Assembly (NCBI GenBank): GCA_023014335.1
Contig: JAECYW010000007.1
Location: 3,162,001-3,226,000 of the forward strand
Source: Galerina marginata
Lineage: Eukaryota; Basidiomycota; Agaricomycetes; Agaricales; Galerinaceae
DNA length: 64,000 nt
Direction of reading: 5' to 3'
The notes beneath the pieces are model-generated. The model was not told the origin of the DNA. It did no database searches and saw nothing but the letters and a program-made list of their open reading frames with translations. Positions 1 through 12,269 of this stretch are shown piece by piece (positions within the stretch are counted from its first letter, which is position 1; each line of letters starts with the position of its first letter). Position numbers and translations under genes: made by a program.

Positions 1-540
1 TGATCAATCTGATCCCATCTAGCTTCTGTATTAGGGGTGTTCTTTGTGCATATTTTCAGTTCCTTCCATCTGTGTCAGTGATCAGGTATTTTCGACGCCA
101 TCAGCCGCAGTCTCTCCTGTTCTGACATATTTCTGGGAATCTATTTTCCTAATGATCCGTGGACTGTGGTTTCGATCAGCACAGAAATTATAGTTGACGG
201 CGTGATGGCTCAAGCGTATCCAATGCTGTGTCCTTGCAAATTCCGCAAAATTGGCCATCTTAATGATCAAACTTGGGTATGTACAGTCCCTTAACCTCCA
301 AAGTTAATTCGTGACTTAAACCATCCTCAGCAACTTCGAAGGGATGAGGATGCTGCTAAACCCCGCAGTGTTAATCAGTGATCACTGCAGTGCTATTGGT
401 AATGCGGGGTAAAAATGATTTCTAAATACTCTTTCCGAGCCTTTAATTATAGTATGAATGGCTTTTTCTCCACATAACGTCTAGGGTACTGTAACAGAGT
501 TGTCACGATATCCGACGGCTCTCCAGCAGCCACTACAAGT
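1..540. other. Left-edge stretch without a supported gene
   Basis: No convincing gene was found. A short open frame lies on the minus strand (270 to 82) but has no recognisable domain. An imperfect inverted repeat is present around 354-412: accccgca on the left arm and tgcggggt on the right arm, about 30 bases apart. Confidence 0.4.
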
Positions 541-2330
541 AAGAATTCACATAGAGAGCCTAAGAAGGAAGTGGAAGGGAGACCGGTATGTGCTAGCTGG
601 GCACATTAGCAAATGGAGAGCGAGTCCCAAATGGCGTGTGTCTTCATATAAACGATCTGAACCAAATGGACACCCAATGGCATCGCAAGGTTGAATAGAT
701 CGTTGAGATAATTCATGCAGTTGGCTTGCTCTTGGTATTTTAGATGCATCCATGAGTCAAATGAAGCAAGATGGATTTTGAGATAGGATTGCGACCCAAT
801 CTGGCAATCGTCGTGTGAATTCTTGAAATCAGATCGGCTCGGTCCTCGGCATTGCCAGCGTGGGGCTAAACTGTACAGTCGACCCGTTGACAGACCGAAT
901 CTTCCGTCTCCTTTTCTTTTCAACGTTCATCTTCCCGTCCCTACTGTGTTAATGCCGCCTAGCTTTCGTGTTATCAGTTACGGTGCTCTTTCTTACACGG
1001 TGGATGCTACGTAAAGGTACGCGTTTCTTCATCGTCTTCGTTCATTCTTTGATGGTATCTGACATCAGTCTGGCTAGCTTCTGGGAAGGCAGACGCGTCT
1101 TTTGAAAACCCGGACGATTTCGTGAGTTCTACGCGTCTGAAGGCTTGCTTATTCTCCTTCTCTGTGCGCAGTTCTCCTGTCTCCCCTGTCTGTCCGCCTT
1201 TCTGACTGTCGTTCGCCACAGCTTTCCTTCCCGCAACACGTGTCTGGATAACCAGAGTGGTTCCAACAAAGATGGGTATTGGTATGCCCTTGATATTTTC
1301 TCGACAATTACCGGCTCATCCCCGATCCTTCTACCATGTTTAGCCCACGTCGCCCGCTGAGGATTTTTCTGCAGAGGAAGGGAGGCTGTTCCTGCAAATG
1401 AGGTGCGTATCATCCCTCCACTTGGGTTAATTCCTTTGTTAATAAGGGTTGAAAATTTGTTTAGACACAAGCCGAGTGCCCTTGTCACTCTCTGGGTATG
1501 TTTTAAACTTTTGCTCATTTCCGCGCTTATTCGCGCTCATTAGCCGTGAGCAAGCTCTATGGCGCTCGTCTGCCTGACCTTCCTGCATACCGATCACTAA
1601 ACGTTGAAGGTAAACCATATACAAGCTTATACCGGATGTGAATGTTCAACGTTCAGTCCTCGTCTAATTCAGATTCAGAATTCTGCTGTCCAAGTCTCAT
1701 TCAACGTGTTACAGTGCCTGCAATTTACCATCTGCCGCCCGCCACCCTACAAGCACGGCTGCACCTCCTTAACTCCTCGACGCTATGCTTGCTCGTCTAA
1801 CATCCTTCTTCTGAGCAGTCGGCACTCAGGTTCGAGACGAGATCCTGCTAGACGGCGGTAGGTAGTCACGTTCCGGAGTCCGTGAGCGATGACGTTGGCC
1901 CTTCAAGCTTCAAGCTTCAAGTTCGACTGCCTTAAACCTGGTTTGACCGGAGCTGACGCATGTTCGACTCGGCCGTATCTACCATTTGGATCTTGTAGAC
2001 CCCTGCGGTCCAGGGTATTGTAGGCGACGCTAGCTACGGCGAGGAAGTCAAATTGGTCCCCCAGCCCCCGCTATTATCACCTCTCTGGAAAGATTTTCAG
2101 TCATAAGGTTCGTTCGTCTTACTCCTATCTTAACTGCTGACCTGACTTGTATTGTGCAGTTGCGTCGGGGTAGAGATTTAGATTTACCCCAGATTACTAC
2201 TGCCTTCACCTCTCTGGTAAATACCGTTAGGTTTTTGGTGGAGTTGGTGTTTTTTCTCTTTCTCTACTAATACCGTTCGCCGTGGCCAACGTGCGGCCGT
2301 CGTCAAGATCTCTATGTAAACCGTCACACT
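540..2330 (+). repeat. Copy R1 of the large intron-bearing repeat family
   Basis: The segment begins with the family's conserved block (cacccaatggcatcgcaagg, then agatcggctcggtcctcggc at about 832) and runs on through blocks also found near 5.1, 15.4, 25.8, 29.5, 34.7 and 40.1 kb. An exon-like block near 1560-1610 is followed by a gtaaacc intron-like start. Reading frames are broken by stops. A small tandem of caagctt lies near 1905-1922. Family members match over kilobases at the DNA level, including intron-like parts, so they spread by DNA duplication rather than by copying of spliced RNA. The family is not recognised. Boundaries are approximate. Confidence 0.7.
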
Positions 2331-2763
2331 GCTCCTTGGGTTCAAACGTTCACCGTCCGTCTGTCACTTCAAATTTTTTCTTACCCGTCTGATGTGAATC
2401 TCAACTTCGATAATATTTTAGCTCTCATGACCCCTACATCATCTTGATTTAGGTAGATTCAGACCGACCAATTGCTCATTGTCAACATGGATTTTGTTCA
2501 GAGATGAAATCTTCGTGACTCGAGACACCAGCAGCGCGTATTCAACGATAGACGCCCGTGAAGTGGATCACGCGCGAGGCAGTGTCTACTAAGTATAAAT
2601 ACAGCTCAACAAGTAGTCAGACTTCCTGGGAAGGTATCACACATCAGAATTTTGTTCGCCTTCGGGGTTACTATCAGTTTGACTATCAGGGATATCCGTT
2701 AAGTTGCGTGCCCGCCTGGAAGAGCCATTTTCGGTATCGGTTGGGGGTGACCGGTGACCGTGC

Positions 2764-3937
2764 TCAAACCCTGCGACCAGCAAATACCTGGCTGTATTCA
2801 GGTGGCAGAACTTCATCTTCATCGATACGAAGGGATCCTCCATCTAGTTCTCGTCGTGGGTGTCTTGAGGGCTCTAAAGTCGGCAGAGATGTCGGGGGTG
2901 CGTTTGAAAAACTGAAAACGGATGCAAAAAGGGGAAGCTGGCGCTTCCCAGTACCATGTCCGTTTCTTGCTGAAGGTCTGTTTTTTGTAACAGCAGCGGT
3001 ATCGGCTTGATTCATAGGAGGCAGTGAGTATGTCGCTGGGGTGAAAGGAAAGAATAATTGGGGCATAAAAGGTGAAATGGAAGACGCTCTTTTACGCCGC
3101 AGACGAAGCCAAAGAGCGAAAATGAATAAACCGAGGAATAGAGCGCCGGTGCCAAGAACCCCACCAAGTATAGGGCCGATTGGAGTTGACCGTGAAGATT
3201 TGAAACTGACATTAGGTTGGGCGGGACTTGTAGGAGTCGTCGAGGATGGAGGTGCTATTGAGGAATGTGTTGCTGAGGGAGTTGCCGCTGAGGGAGTTGT
3301 GGCTACAGTTTCTTCATTGACTTCCAAGTCGATTTTGTCAATCGTCATCTGCGATCTTGTGTCGTTTTGGTTTTTTATGGTTATTTCATGTATCTCAGGC
3401 GTCTTGAACGTCATAAAAAACAAGAGAACCTGCGCAATATTAGTCTCTAAATGTGCTAGAGAGCTAAGGACGCACCGGTAAGTTCTTTTCGTTATGCGTC
3501 GCATTTACAACATTGACGGGGATATCGATGAATGTGGGGTCGTCGGGGTCGCAGTCGATGCATATTCCGTAGAAGCCTCCGCAACAACGGGGAATGCCGT
3601 AGTAGTAAAAGGCGACTGCTGGCGCTGCAGGTCGGGAAGGTACGAGTCAGGATCTAAAATTTATATGTAATGACTGGCCGTTAGGCACTTGGAAAGGTCT
3701 AGTAATTTCAAATCCAAAATCATGAGCGCTATTCATTACAAAACATGGAGAGGCAAGGTTCAACAAGGAGAGATCACGTACGAAGGTAACAGTGGCATTC
3801 AAGTCGGAAGTCGACGAGAGCGTCCCGCTGTCCCCGACATTTTTTGCGTTCCATGAGTCTGTTAAGGACCAACCGCCTTGGTACCTTATGAAGGCGGTGT
3901 CGCGGTCGTCGAAGGTGAGATTTCGAGGTCCTGTCAT
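2764..3937 (-). CDS. Single-span membrane protein with a secreted-type ectodomain
   Basis: A three-exon model is in frame throughout: 3937-3778, 3624-3476 and 3429-2764, about 324 aa. The N-terminal part (LTFDDRDTAFIRYQGGWSL, then AFYYYGIPRCCGGFYGICIDC) matches my memory of a widespread agaricomycete ectodomain of unknown ligand. A stretch rich in Ser, Thr and Pro follows, then one hydrophobic span (GPILGGVLGTGALFLGLF, about residue 185) with a basic stop-transfer signal (RLRRKR). The cytoplasmic tail ends near the motif PPEYSQV. The first intron uses a weak donor (gtgatc) and is the least certain part. No signal peptide is seen after the chosen Met; a hydrophobic stretch lies in frame just upstream (LLCFFLII), so an additional 5' exon is likely. 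A related ectodomain fragment lies at 32.5 kb. A role as a cell-surface sensor or adhesin is inference only. Confidence 0.7.
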
Positions 3938-4070
3938 TCTAGTGATGATGAGGAAGAAGCAAAGTAAAGTAGGGTACTAATTGCGATATAATTTAGGTAC
4001 TGACCTAGCAGTGATGACCCCAAGTGACTTTGTCGTCTCCAAGGAGAGTCCTTGGTCGTGAGATGATGAG

Positions 4071-4972
4071 TCAAAAATACACAGGAATTCTGATTAAATC
4101 CTCGAGTTGTACTCGACCATCCAACTTCTCTGATTGATTGATCCAATCTAAGCCATGTAGTAGTGGGGTTACTAGGTGAGAATACGCGGTGTAGTAGTGG
4201 ACTCTGGCCCGGGCATCCAAAATGCTCATAGTCGCACGGGTGCCTGGGATGTTCAAGACGTCGAACCCAGAGAATATGTACCACAGCCGAGATAAACCCG
4301 GCCTACTGTAGAGGACCCGAGTCGTGTTTCTGCAAATACTGAGAAAGAAGGTGTTAAGAGAGATCATGTGTTGGGCAGATAAACACTTGGCGTGATTTGC
4401 GAATTTCGTGTTCGTTGTTGCTAAGCGGCTCAGCGTCCTATGCATGAACTGGGGAAACGGGTCGAAAAGAGAATATAAGCGGTACTGTCCTAAGTGGGGG
4501 TTAAAAGATAATGTACAGTTCGTTCGGCCTAGAGCTCGGGCAGAGATCATCTCGTCTTCATATAAAGTTTGCGGGGTACAGACTTGCTGTAAGGAGTAAT
4601 AATAAGCAAAGTTCAGAAGGAAAGTCCAGGTTAAAGTCACGATAACCGAATGCCTTCCAATAGTCGAAGGGAAATGATGCGGCAGATGAATAAGTAGTAT
4701 ACAAACAGCCATGTCCAGCAGCCAGATACAAACTCGTTTAATGAGCCAAGATTGGAAGGTATGAGCATAAGGATTTGTAGGGAGTCAAAGACAAGAATGG
4801 GCTGCTGGAAGGAGTTCGAAAGACAAGAAGGAAGCAGGAAGGAGACCGGGGTGCCAAGTTTGACTGCATAAGCAGATGGAGGGCGAGTCACGGGCTGAGA
4901 ATCACAAACGATCTTCACCGAATGGACACCCAGGGCATCGCAGGGATTGAATAGATCGTTGATGTCATCCAT
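4071..4972 (-). pseudogene. Decayed minus-strand open frame carried by the repeat family
   Basis: Two overlapping minus-strand open frames (4972-4637 and 4712-4071) read through a hydrophobic region with no recognised domain. Similar broken frames occur on the same strand in the same part of other copies: 14.06-15.46 kb, 28.64-29.29 kb and 34.31-34.59 kb. The shared features are a start-proximal region like LFNPCDALGVHSVKIV, followed by a hydrophobic segment and a PSAYxFxLLPT-like stretch. The copies disagree by frameshifts and stops, so none looks functional. This may be the remnant of a gene carried by the element or of a gene family caught up in its duplication. Confidence 0.35.
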
Positions 4973-7350
4973 GCACTGGGCTACGCTCTCAGTGAGTTAG
5001 ATACGCCCATGAAGGCATGAAGCAAGGTTTTCGAGATAAGATTGCGTTCTCGATCGGACAATCATCGTGTGAAATATTTGAAATCAGATCGGCTCGGTCC
5101 TCGGCATTGCTATCGTGGGTACTTACAGCTGGTACAGTCGACGCGTTGAGGCTGAATCTTGTCCTCACGTTTATCAATGTCCGTCTTCCCGCCACTGTGA
5201 TAGGACGCTGAGTGAATGTACGTGTTTTTCGTTACTTTCGCTCCTTCCTTGGGTGATAACTGACGTTACGGAGCAGCGGACACGTCGACGGTCTTGAGGA
5301 GCGATCTCTCTCAGCAGCTGCAGGCTCTCCGTTGGTGCGCAATTTCCAGGTTCACCCCCTCCTTGCGACTTACTGGCTGGTATCTATCATAGCGCTCACC
5401 TTCGACATCGGTGGCGTTGGGTCATGGAGGTGGGCACGGGTTGTCGCTAGGAGTTCAGGCTAGGCCAAAATTACCTGCGGATACCACCTTCCCGTAAATA
5501 TCGGCCGAGTTTCTGTTGGGTAGGTTCGTTTTCCTTTCACTCTTACCTTCGCCATTGGACTCACTCGTAACGTGTAGGATTTCCAGGAGGAGCTACCTAT
5601 GACGCGTCTACGAAGACCGTCACTTTTGTCAGCCTGACCTACCTAAACGCCGGACGTTTGAAGGTAAGCCCGTATACTCCGCGTTTGTCTTTTAGTTTTA
5701 TGACCTCTTTCCCTTTCCAGGTCTAAAACCCGCTGCACAAGTAGTATCACGCTTCACCACTGCAGTTGCTCTTCCGGTATCCTGCTCTCGCGCAGCCTCT
5801 GACTGCTTCAGCGTCGTCGCCAGCAGCTGGTATGACCAGGCTCGTGTATGGTTCTTTCCCTTATCTTCTTTCCGTCCTAACGAGCAACTGACTCTATACA
5901 TTATTATAGATTCCTCGATGCCTACGACGCGAAGTCGTGTGATGTGGGTAGGCGAACTCCTACTCGAGCTGGAGCTGGAGCTGGAGCTGCGGCGTGTTAT
6001 GACTCCAATCTTACGCTTAACATTCGGACACGTCGATGTCGGTGGTGGCCGGTAATAGAAGTGGGCACGGGTTGAGGCAAAGAATTCGGATTGGTCCTGA
6101 GATTACCCGCCCATTCTGCCTTTCCGTGAAATGTTGTCACGGTTTCGGTCGCATGGTTTAATGGTTCGTTTTTGATCTCAATCTTCCCTTCGCTGTCCTG
6201 TTGGCCTGAGCTATAAATCCTAAGAAGCTATCACGATTCTCGATATCCAACCCCTTTGCTACCGTCAGAAGCGAAACAGCTACTCTATAGGCGCTTCAGT
6301 ATACGGTCAACTGAACCAACGTTATCAATATCCACCAGGCTCGATCCTCTCTTTCCTAGCTTAGGCTCATGTACGTTCGTTTCTCATAACTTCGTTCAGA
6401 CAAATCATTGACCCTCGATATCGTCGTAGATTCCACGACGGCCTCGAAACGAAATGGTATGAGCAGACCTACTGCAGTAAAGTTGCGACGGGGTCGGCGA
6501 TGTACCAGTATGTACTCGAATACTCTATTTATCTCTGTTCTGACGTTTTGTGGACCGGCAGGACCTGGCTGAGCGACGTCGAAGTGCCTCTGAACGATGA
6601 ACGTCATTCATTCCCGCTATGGCTATCTTTAACCGCTTGAAATTAAACCGGACGATGTCCTCTGTCGGGCCTGGCAACGTTGGCGGTCCTCCCAGATTAT
6701 TGTCTAGATGCGTGTTCGTTCTTCGTTCTTGGATCTTATGTTTCGTTTATGATCAACCCTATTATATTCGCCCGTGCTCCGCCTAAAAAAATCTGAGATC
6801 TTTGAAATTTGGATTGACCCCAGGACCACGAGCATCGCTCGTCACTTTTGGTGACCTCAGAGCTCTCTTCGGACCTGATAACGTCACTCAATGCTGCCGC
6901 CGCTGCTTGTAGCTTTGATTCCTACTCTGCTTCTTGTCGTATCTTCGTCGCTGTAACATTGTTATTCCTAATTTACAGTATCTTCCTTGCCTGCTTTTGA
7001 CAGGCCGCAATCAAGTTACGACTGCTGCCTAAACCTGACTTATATTTGGTTCTATATCTGATTCTCGTTGTTCCGTCATTCCCGGAGTTTCTATCTTAGT
7101 TGGCAGCTCCTTGGACTTCTTCGAGCGGTTTATAGGCTGGTTCCTGCTCATTCGATAATTTGACTGTTTCTATGCCGTCGACTATTAGAGCATAAACTGG
7201 AGAACACTAGAAGCTAGCTTTATTCGATACGGGACCGTGTATTTTCGACTCGTTCTGACTCAGTTCATCAAGATTCGGCGCTAATCAGTCCAAGCGCAAG
7301 ATATCCCGAGACTTCGCTGGTTATTTTGTCTTTCAAGGTTAGAGTTCTCA
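4380..7350 (+). repeat. Copy R2 of the large intron-bearing repeat family
   Basis: This is one of the longer copies. It contains the agatcggctcggtcctcggc block (about 5085), the exon-like block ending GGACGTTTGAAG followed by gtaagcccgtatactccg (about 5650-5680), and the end block shared with 31.79-32.03 kb (gcgctaatcagtc...gcgcaagatatc...gagacttc). A hexanucleotide run of ctggag lies near 5970-5985. The copy stops about 75 bases short of the stop codon of the NACHT-TPR gene. Minus-strand open frames in its left third (4972 to about 4071) resemble open frames in the same place in other copies. Confidence 0.7.
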
Positions 7351-7423
7351 ATCACTCAAACAAGTCGCTGTTGCAAAAGAGTTTAATGTTCATTCAAATG
7401 TAGTTATCAGGTTCATTGACGAG

Positions 7424-10400
7424 CTACACGACTGACTGTCCCTCTGCATCAGCATCAATGCCTTCGACAATGTCCCTGTGATCACCTATCAGTGCATTAT
7501 GCTCCTTTAAGGCTGAAGGCAAGTGCTCCAAAGACCAAGAGCGATTGGGATCTTGCACTGGGAAATCAAGAAGTCGTTTGTACAGTGAAATTGCTTCGGT
7601 GAGGTCATGTAGGAGGTGGCCTTGGTCAAACCGAATTCGAAGGGCAATAGCAAGGTGTTTGAGTAGCTTGGAATACAGTGGATGATCTACTGGGCGAAGA
7701 AGAAGCGCCTCTCGGCGCAATGAAATTGCTTCGTCGAGGTCGTTTGAAGAGCCTCGCTGTTCAAAACGAGTTCCAAGTTCAATGGCAAGGTTATTTAATG
7801 ACATAGAGCGATCAGGATGAGGTACTGGGCGAAGAAGAAGCGCCTCTTGGTGCAACGAAATTGCTTCGTTGAGGTCGTTTGAAGCGCCCCGCTGATCAAA
7901 ACGAGTTGCAAGGTGAACGGCAAGGTTATTGAGTGACCTAGAGCGATCAGGATGAGGTACTGGGCGAAGAATAAGCGCCTCTCGGTGCAAAGAAATTGCG
8001 TCGTCGAGGTCGTTTGAAGCACCGCACTGTTTAAAACGAGTTCCAAGGGCGTTGGCGAGGTTATTGAGTGAGCCAGAGCGATCAGGATGAGGTTCTGGGT
8101 GAAGAAGAAGAGCCTCTCGGTGCAACAAAATTGCTTCGTCGAGGTCGTTTGAAGCACCGCACTGTTCAAAATGAGTTTGAAGGGCACTGGCGAGGTTATT
8201 GAGTGAGCCAGAGCGATCAGGATGAGGTGCTGGGCGAAGAAGAAGCGCCTCTCGGTGCAATGAAATTGCCTCATCGAGGTCGTTTGAAGCTCCCCGCTGT
8301 TCAAAATGAATTTTAAGGGCATTGGCGAGGTTATTGAGTGACAATGAACGATCAGGATGAGGTGCTGGGCGAAGAAGAAGCGCCTCTCGGTGCAACGAAA
8401 TTGCTTCGTCGAGGTCGTTTGAAGCACCGCACTGTTCAAAATGAGTTTTAAGGGCACTGGCGAGGTTATTGAGTGAACCAGAGCGATCAGGATGAGGTTC
8501 TGGGTGAAGAAGAAGGGCCTCTCGGTGCAACAAAATTGCTTCGTCGAGGTCGTTTGAAGCACCGCGCTGTTTAAAACGAGTTTGAAGGGCACTGGCGAGG
8601 TTATTGAGTGAGCCAGAGCGATCAGGATGAGGTGCTGGGTGAAGAAGAAGCGCCTCTTGGTGCAATGAAATTGCTTCATCGAGGTCATTTGAAACACCAC
8701 GCTGTTTAAAACGAGTTCCAAGGGCATTGGCAAGGTTATTGAGTGATATAGAGCGACCAGGATGAGGTGCTGGGCGAAGAAGAAGCGCCTCTCGGTGCAA
8801 CAAAATCGCTTCGTCGAGGTCGTTTGAAGAGCCCCGCTGTTCAAAACGAGTTCCAAGCCCAACAGCAAGGTTATTGAGTGAGCTAGAGCGATCTGGATGA
8901 GGTGCTGGGCGAAAATGAAGCGCCTCTCGGTGCAACGAAATTGCTTCGTCAACGTCGTTTGAAGCACCCTGCTGTTCAAAACGAGTTTGAAGGGCACTGG
9001 CGAGGTTATCGAGTGACCGAGAGCGATCTGGATGAGCTGATGGTCCCAGGCCATGACGAAATGCAGTAATTTCCTCATTCAAGTCTTTGTTAGACTGGCT
9101 TTGTTCATATAATCTCCGATACGCAAACCCTAATGCCTCCCATGTCTCCGCATCCAGTGGCTGGAGTTGTGTGGCAATCTTGAGACATTGGATGTGATAT
9201 GACAATGTGGTGACATCTTCCTTTCCGATCATAATGGCTACCTGATAGGGTAGCACAGACCTTCCAATGCCATGGAGAGAATTATGGCCAATCTGGAATC
9301 TCGCTGCGATACAAGGAAGAAAAAGTGTGGCCCACTGACGCATTGCTTCCTCAGATATAAGATCCACAACCACTCTACCACCTGGTGGTGCCAATTGTTG
9401 ACGTGGTGGCGCACTTGAACAGTGCAGAGGCCAAAATTTGACAGCATATGGTTCTACACCACGAAGCTCAGAGTAAATGCAGGTCTTTCCCCGAAATGAT
9501 GGGAGTAAATCAACGAACACAATCTTGAGGCATGTATTCGCCAGCATACTGTGCGCTTCTGTGGCACTAATAGCTTGAAAAGTCTGATCATCAGACTCTG
9601 TGGCGATAAACTCGACGAAAGACGCGTGGAATCGTTGTATTGCGGGTGATATGGAATTAGTTTTAGGATCACCCTGCGTTTGCAGGGCTGCCAGCCGCTG
9701 GTGAATCTCCTTGGTGCGACGCTCTCCAATGCCAGTGAGATGTGCAAAATCACTGATAGACAGCGCTTCCTGAAGAACAACTGTTGCTCCAAGGAATTTG
9801 CGAAGGACCCCTTGCATGTCCTGCGGGACGAGGGTTGATACTGCACTGCGATACAGACGGTCAAGCTTCCCGACATTCTGAGTGACCACTTTCTCTTCCA
9901 AAGAGAGGATTTGGTCCAGGATTACATGTGGATCTCTAGTGTCAAATTCATTCATTACCAATAATCGAGCTGTTGCTGCCCAGATAAGGAGACCGTCTGC
10001 ACGAGCCGCCAGTAGATGGACTTTGCCATTGTCAGGTTTTCGCCCTTTCCAATCGATATTACCTAAGAAGAAGTGATGATGGAAGTAATGCTCAATGACT
10101 GTCTGGGAGGCCCGGGGAAGGGAGTATTTGTGAGATAGCATTTTGTCGACAACCCGTTCCATGGAGTAATTGAAACGACTTGTCAGGACAAATTTCAAAG
10201 GAGAGGGTAATGGAATATGCACAAGTTCCGCCAGGAATGACTCATAATTTTGCCATTCATCCAGACCATCGACAACGACAACAAGCTGATAAGGATACTC
10301 CAGTCCACGGATTGGATCGAAAATATATGCCTCAAAATAATCCCTAAGAGAGTCGTGTGGACCATCAAGTTTCCTTGCAGCCTCGGCGATGTTACCGATG

Positions 10401-12152
10401 GCTCGCGGATAATTTGCCCCGAGCTGTCTGGCGATCATCTGAATGACCCTCTCCGGAGGCTCTGTAGTTAGATTGGTGAGGAATATCCCACCAGCAAGAC
10501 GGTCCTCGGATTTGAGAAGGTGGACCAATTCCTGAGCAACAGTCGATTTACCTAGGCCAGCGCTACCATGTACCCAGAGGACAGATTCCGGAGTGTTCGC
10601 TATCCAGTCAGAAAAATACTTTATAACGTCATCTCGACTTTTCTCAAGATATTCGTTGCGCGTGTAGCGTGGATGGCTCGGCAGGCCGTTTAGGGATGCG
10701 AAATCTGGTTCATGTCAGTTCACTCCGTCAGTCAGTCAATGAATGTTGGACTTGCCAATTTTTCGGTTGAGTTCCTCAGTATCCAGCTTGATATTGACCG
10801 AATTCTCGGTCTAATTGCAACTTCGTAAAAGACTCTGGAATTTTGAGGACGTAACATACCTGAAACAGTTGGATCGCGTTGTTCAGCCTTGTTCTGATCG
10901 CTTGGAGGTCGCCCATGTGCCCGCTTTGTTGCAGGTAACGTGAAAACAGATTGAGTCGACTAAGTTTTTCACATTCTTCGGCTATGCTTCTGAGGGTCCT
11001 ATACGATTCTCTAGTAAATACGTATAGCCTGTAGAGATGGCGGCTGTCACAAACTTCGAAAATGTCTTCAGAGCGCCTTCAAGCGATGGCCCCACCGTAC
11101 TCTCAGAGCAAATGACGGCGCAAGAGACAACGAAATCTCCGGCCGTCGCCGCAATTTGTCTCATTTCTTTGTAATTCGAGCGAGTTTGCTAATGACGATG
11201 AGAATTCCGGAAGTTGAAGGGGATCTCAAGGACGTACCGAGACTGCTCGCAACAGACTGACGACTGTTCCAATTAATGGTTGGACCCATGGTACTGGTAT
11301 TAAAGAGCTGGCTTCTTTTAAGACGCTGAAGATGCTGATGGTCGGCTCGACGGTGACATCTAGCACTTTGGACAGTCCCTCCGTAGTTCCAGTATCGCCA
11401 TTGCTTATGAATGAAGGCTGAACGATGTTTGAATGGTGAGATCGGGTGGGACAAATCGGAATGTTGAAACTAACCTTGATCCTATCAATATCTTTGTTTA
11501 TTATGCTCGTCAATCCATCCAAGGATTTGCCGTCGCCATCGAGTTGGATGGTCCGAAGCTTTGCAACTGTTCTAAACGATCGATGGAGAAGTTCAGAACG
11601 ATCAGGTCTATAGAACATCAATGCAAAATTCTCACTCATGGAACACTGTTATCGCCTGTGTGGCTTCTGCGCGGTGGGCATCCGCAGCAGATGCAAGTTG
11701 AACACTGAACCGAGCGCAGGTTTCGAGAACTGCGGTAAGCTGGAGAATAAGACGGTCAGAGATCGATATGCATATTACATTGCAGACATTACTTGGCCTT
11801 CCGAATCCTTATCGCGGATTACAACAATAAGCTGGATGAGTTTCTTGAGTTCGGGACTTTCTTGGAGGATATACGCGATGGAAAGAATGGCCATATCTCT
11901 TTTAAAAGATCTGCCCTTCGCAAATGCCTTCCCTGGCTGGATAGACGGTGATTGTATACCCTGGAGATTCAGCACCGTAGGCTGTGCGTCGCCTGCCGAC
12001 TGTGGTAGTGGTAGAGGGGTGATCGGCGAGCTTTGCACTGCTAAGTTGACCGAAGACTCCGTGGGTCGGGGGGTCCGACTCGTCCGAGGTCGCAAACCAA
12101 GGAGTTCCCTGACCTTATCACGTTTACGACCCGGTTTCAATTCATGTGTCAT
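7424..12152 (-). CDS. NACHT-TPR STAND ATPase (NLR-like)
   Basis: Seven exons fit: 12152-11793, 11739-11636, 11607-11475, 11417-11238, 11188-10860, 10810-10756 and 10704-7424, about 1,480 aa. Residues 1-120 are basic and disordered. A helical N-terminal region follows (LIPVPWVQPLIGTVVSLLRA; LSRLNLFSRYLQQSGHMG) of the kind placed before NACHT modules in agaricomycetes. The Walker A motif GSAGLGKST lies near residue 434 and Walker B VVVVDGLDEW near 530. Twelve TPR units of 45 residues (about 930-1470) carry SLNNLA and HPDRS in nearly every unit. STAND ATPases are nucleotide-switched signalling proteins; in fungi they are linked to non-self recognition and programmed cell death. A role here is inferred from family only. 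Intron 6 is GC-AG. Intron 2 would be only 28 nt. Exon 5 needs one extra base near 11050-11065 to stay in frame, so this allele may be broken or carry a sequence error. No C-terminal CHAT-like domain follows the TPRs. Confidence 0.85.
7480..9100 (-). repeat. Twelve 135-bp coding repeats (TPR units)
   Basis: A 135-bp unit (45 codons) repeats in register: the block gagcgatcaggatgagg starts at 7806, 7941, 8076 and so on. Central units differ at only a few codons, while the first and last are more diverged. Because 135 is divisible by three, a second minus-strand frame stays open over the same stretch, and is a by-product of the repeat. High internal identity points to recent unequal exchange or gene conversion, as in other fungal STAND genes with variable repeat domains. 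Confidence 0.9.
10705..10755 (-). other. GC-AG intron in the NACHT-TPR gene
   Basis: On the minus strand the intron begins gcaagt and ends gaaccag, 51 nt. Removing it joins ...NRKI to DFASLNGLP in frame and leads into the P-loop exon. GCAAGT is the usual donor context for GC-AG introns. A canonical GT donor at this junction is not available. Confidence 0.7.
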
Positions 12153-12269
12153 TACTGGGTAAGTTGGAATGGGTGTATAGAGGAAAGGTTGTCGACCGAA
12201 GTATCACTCCGGTCCACTGATCGCCTTGAGGTCATGTGGTCTGCAAGCTTCAACGATAACGACAACAAA

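Noticed and set aside
3041..3481. A 146-codon plus-strand frame
   Set aside because: It is antisense to the membrane-span exon of the minus-strand gene at 2.8-3.9 kb.
7795..9078. A 427-codon minus-strand frame within the TPR region
   Set aside because: It is an off-frame reading of the 135-bp repeats. The repeat length is divisible by three, so any frame free of stops in one unit stays open. Its sequence has no TPR or other sensible pattern.
7480..9100. CRISPR-like array
   Set aside because: The 135-bp units are coding, without spacers, and belong to a eukaryotic TPR domain.
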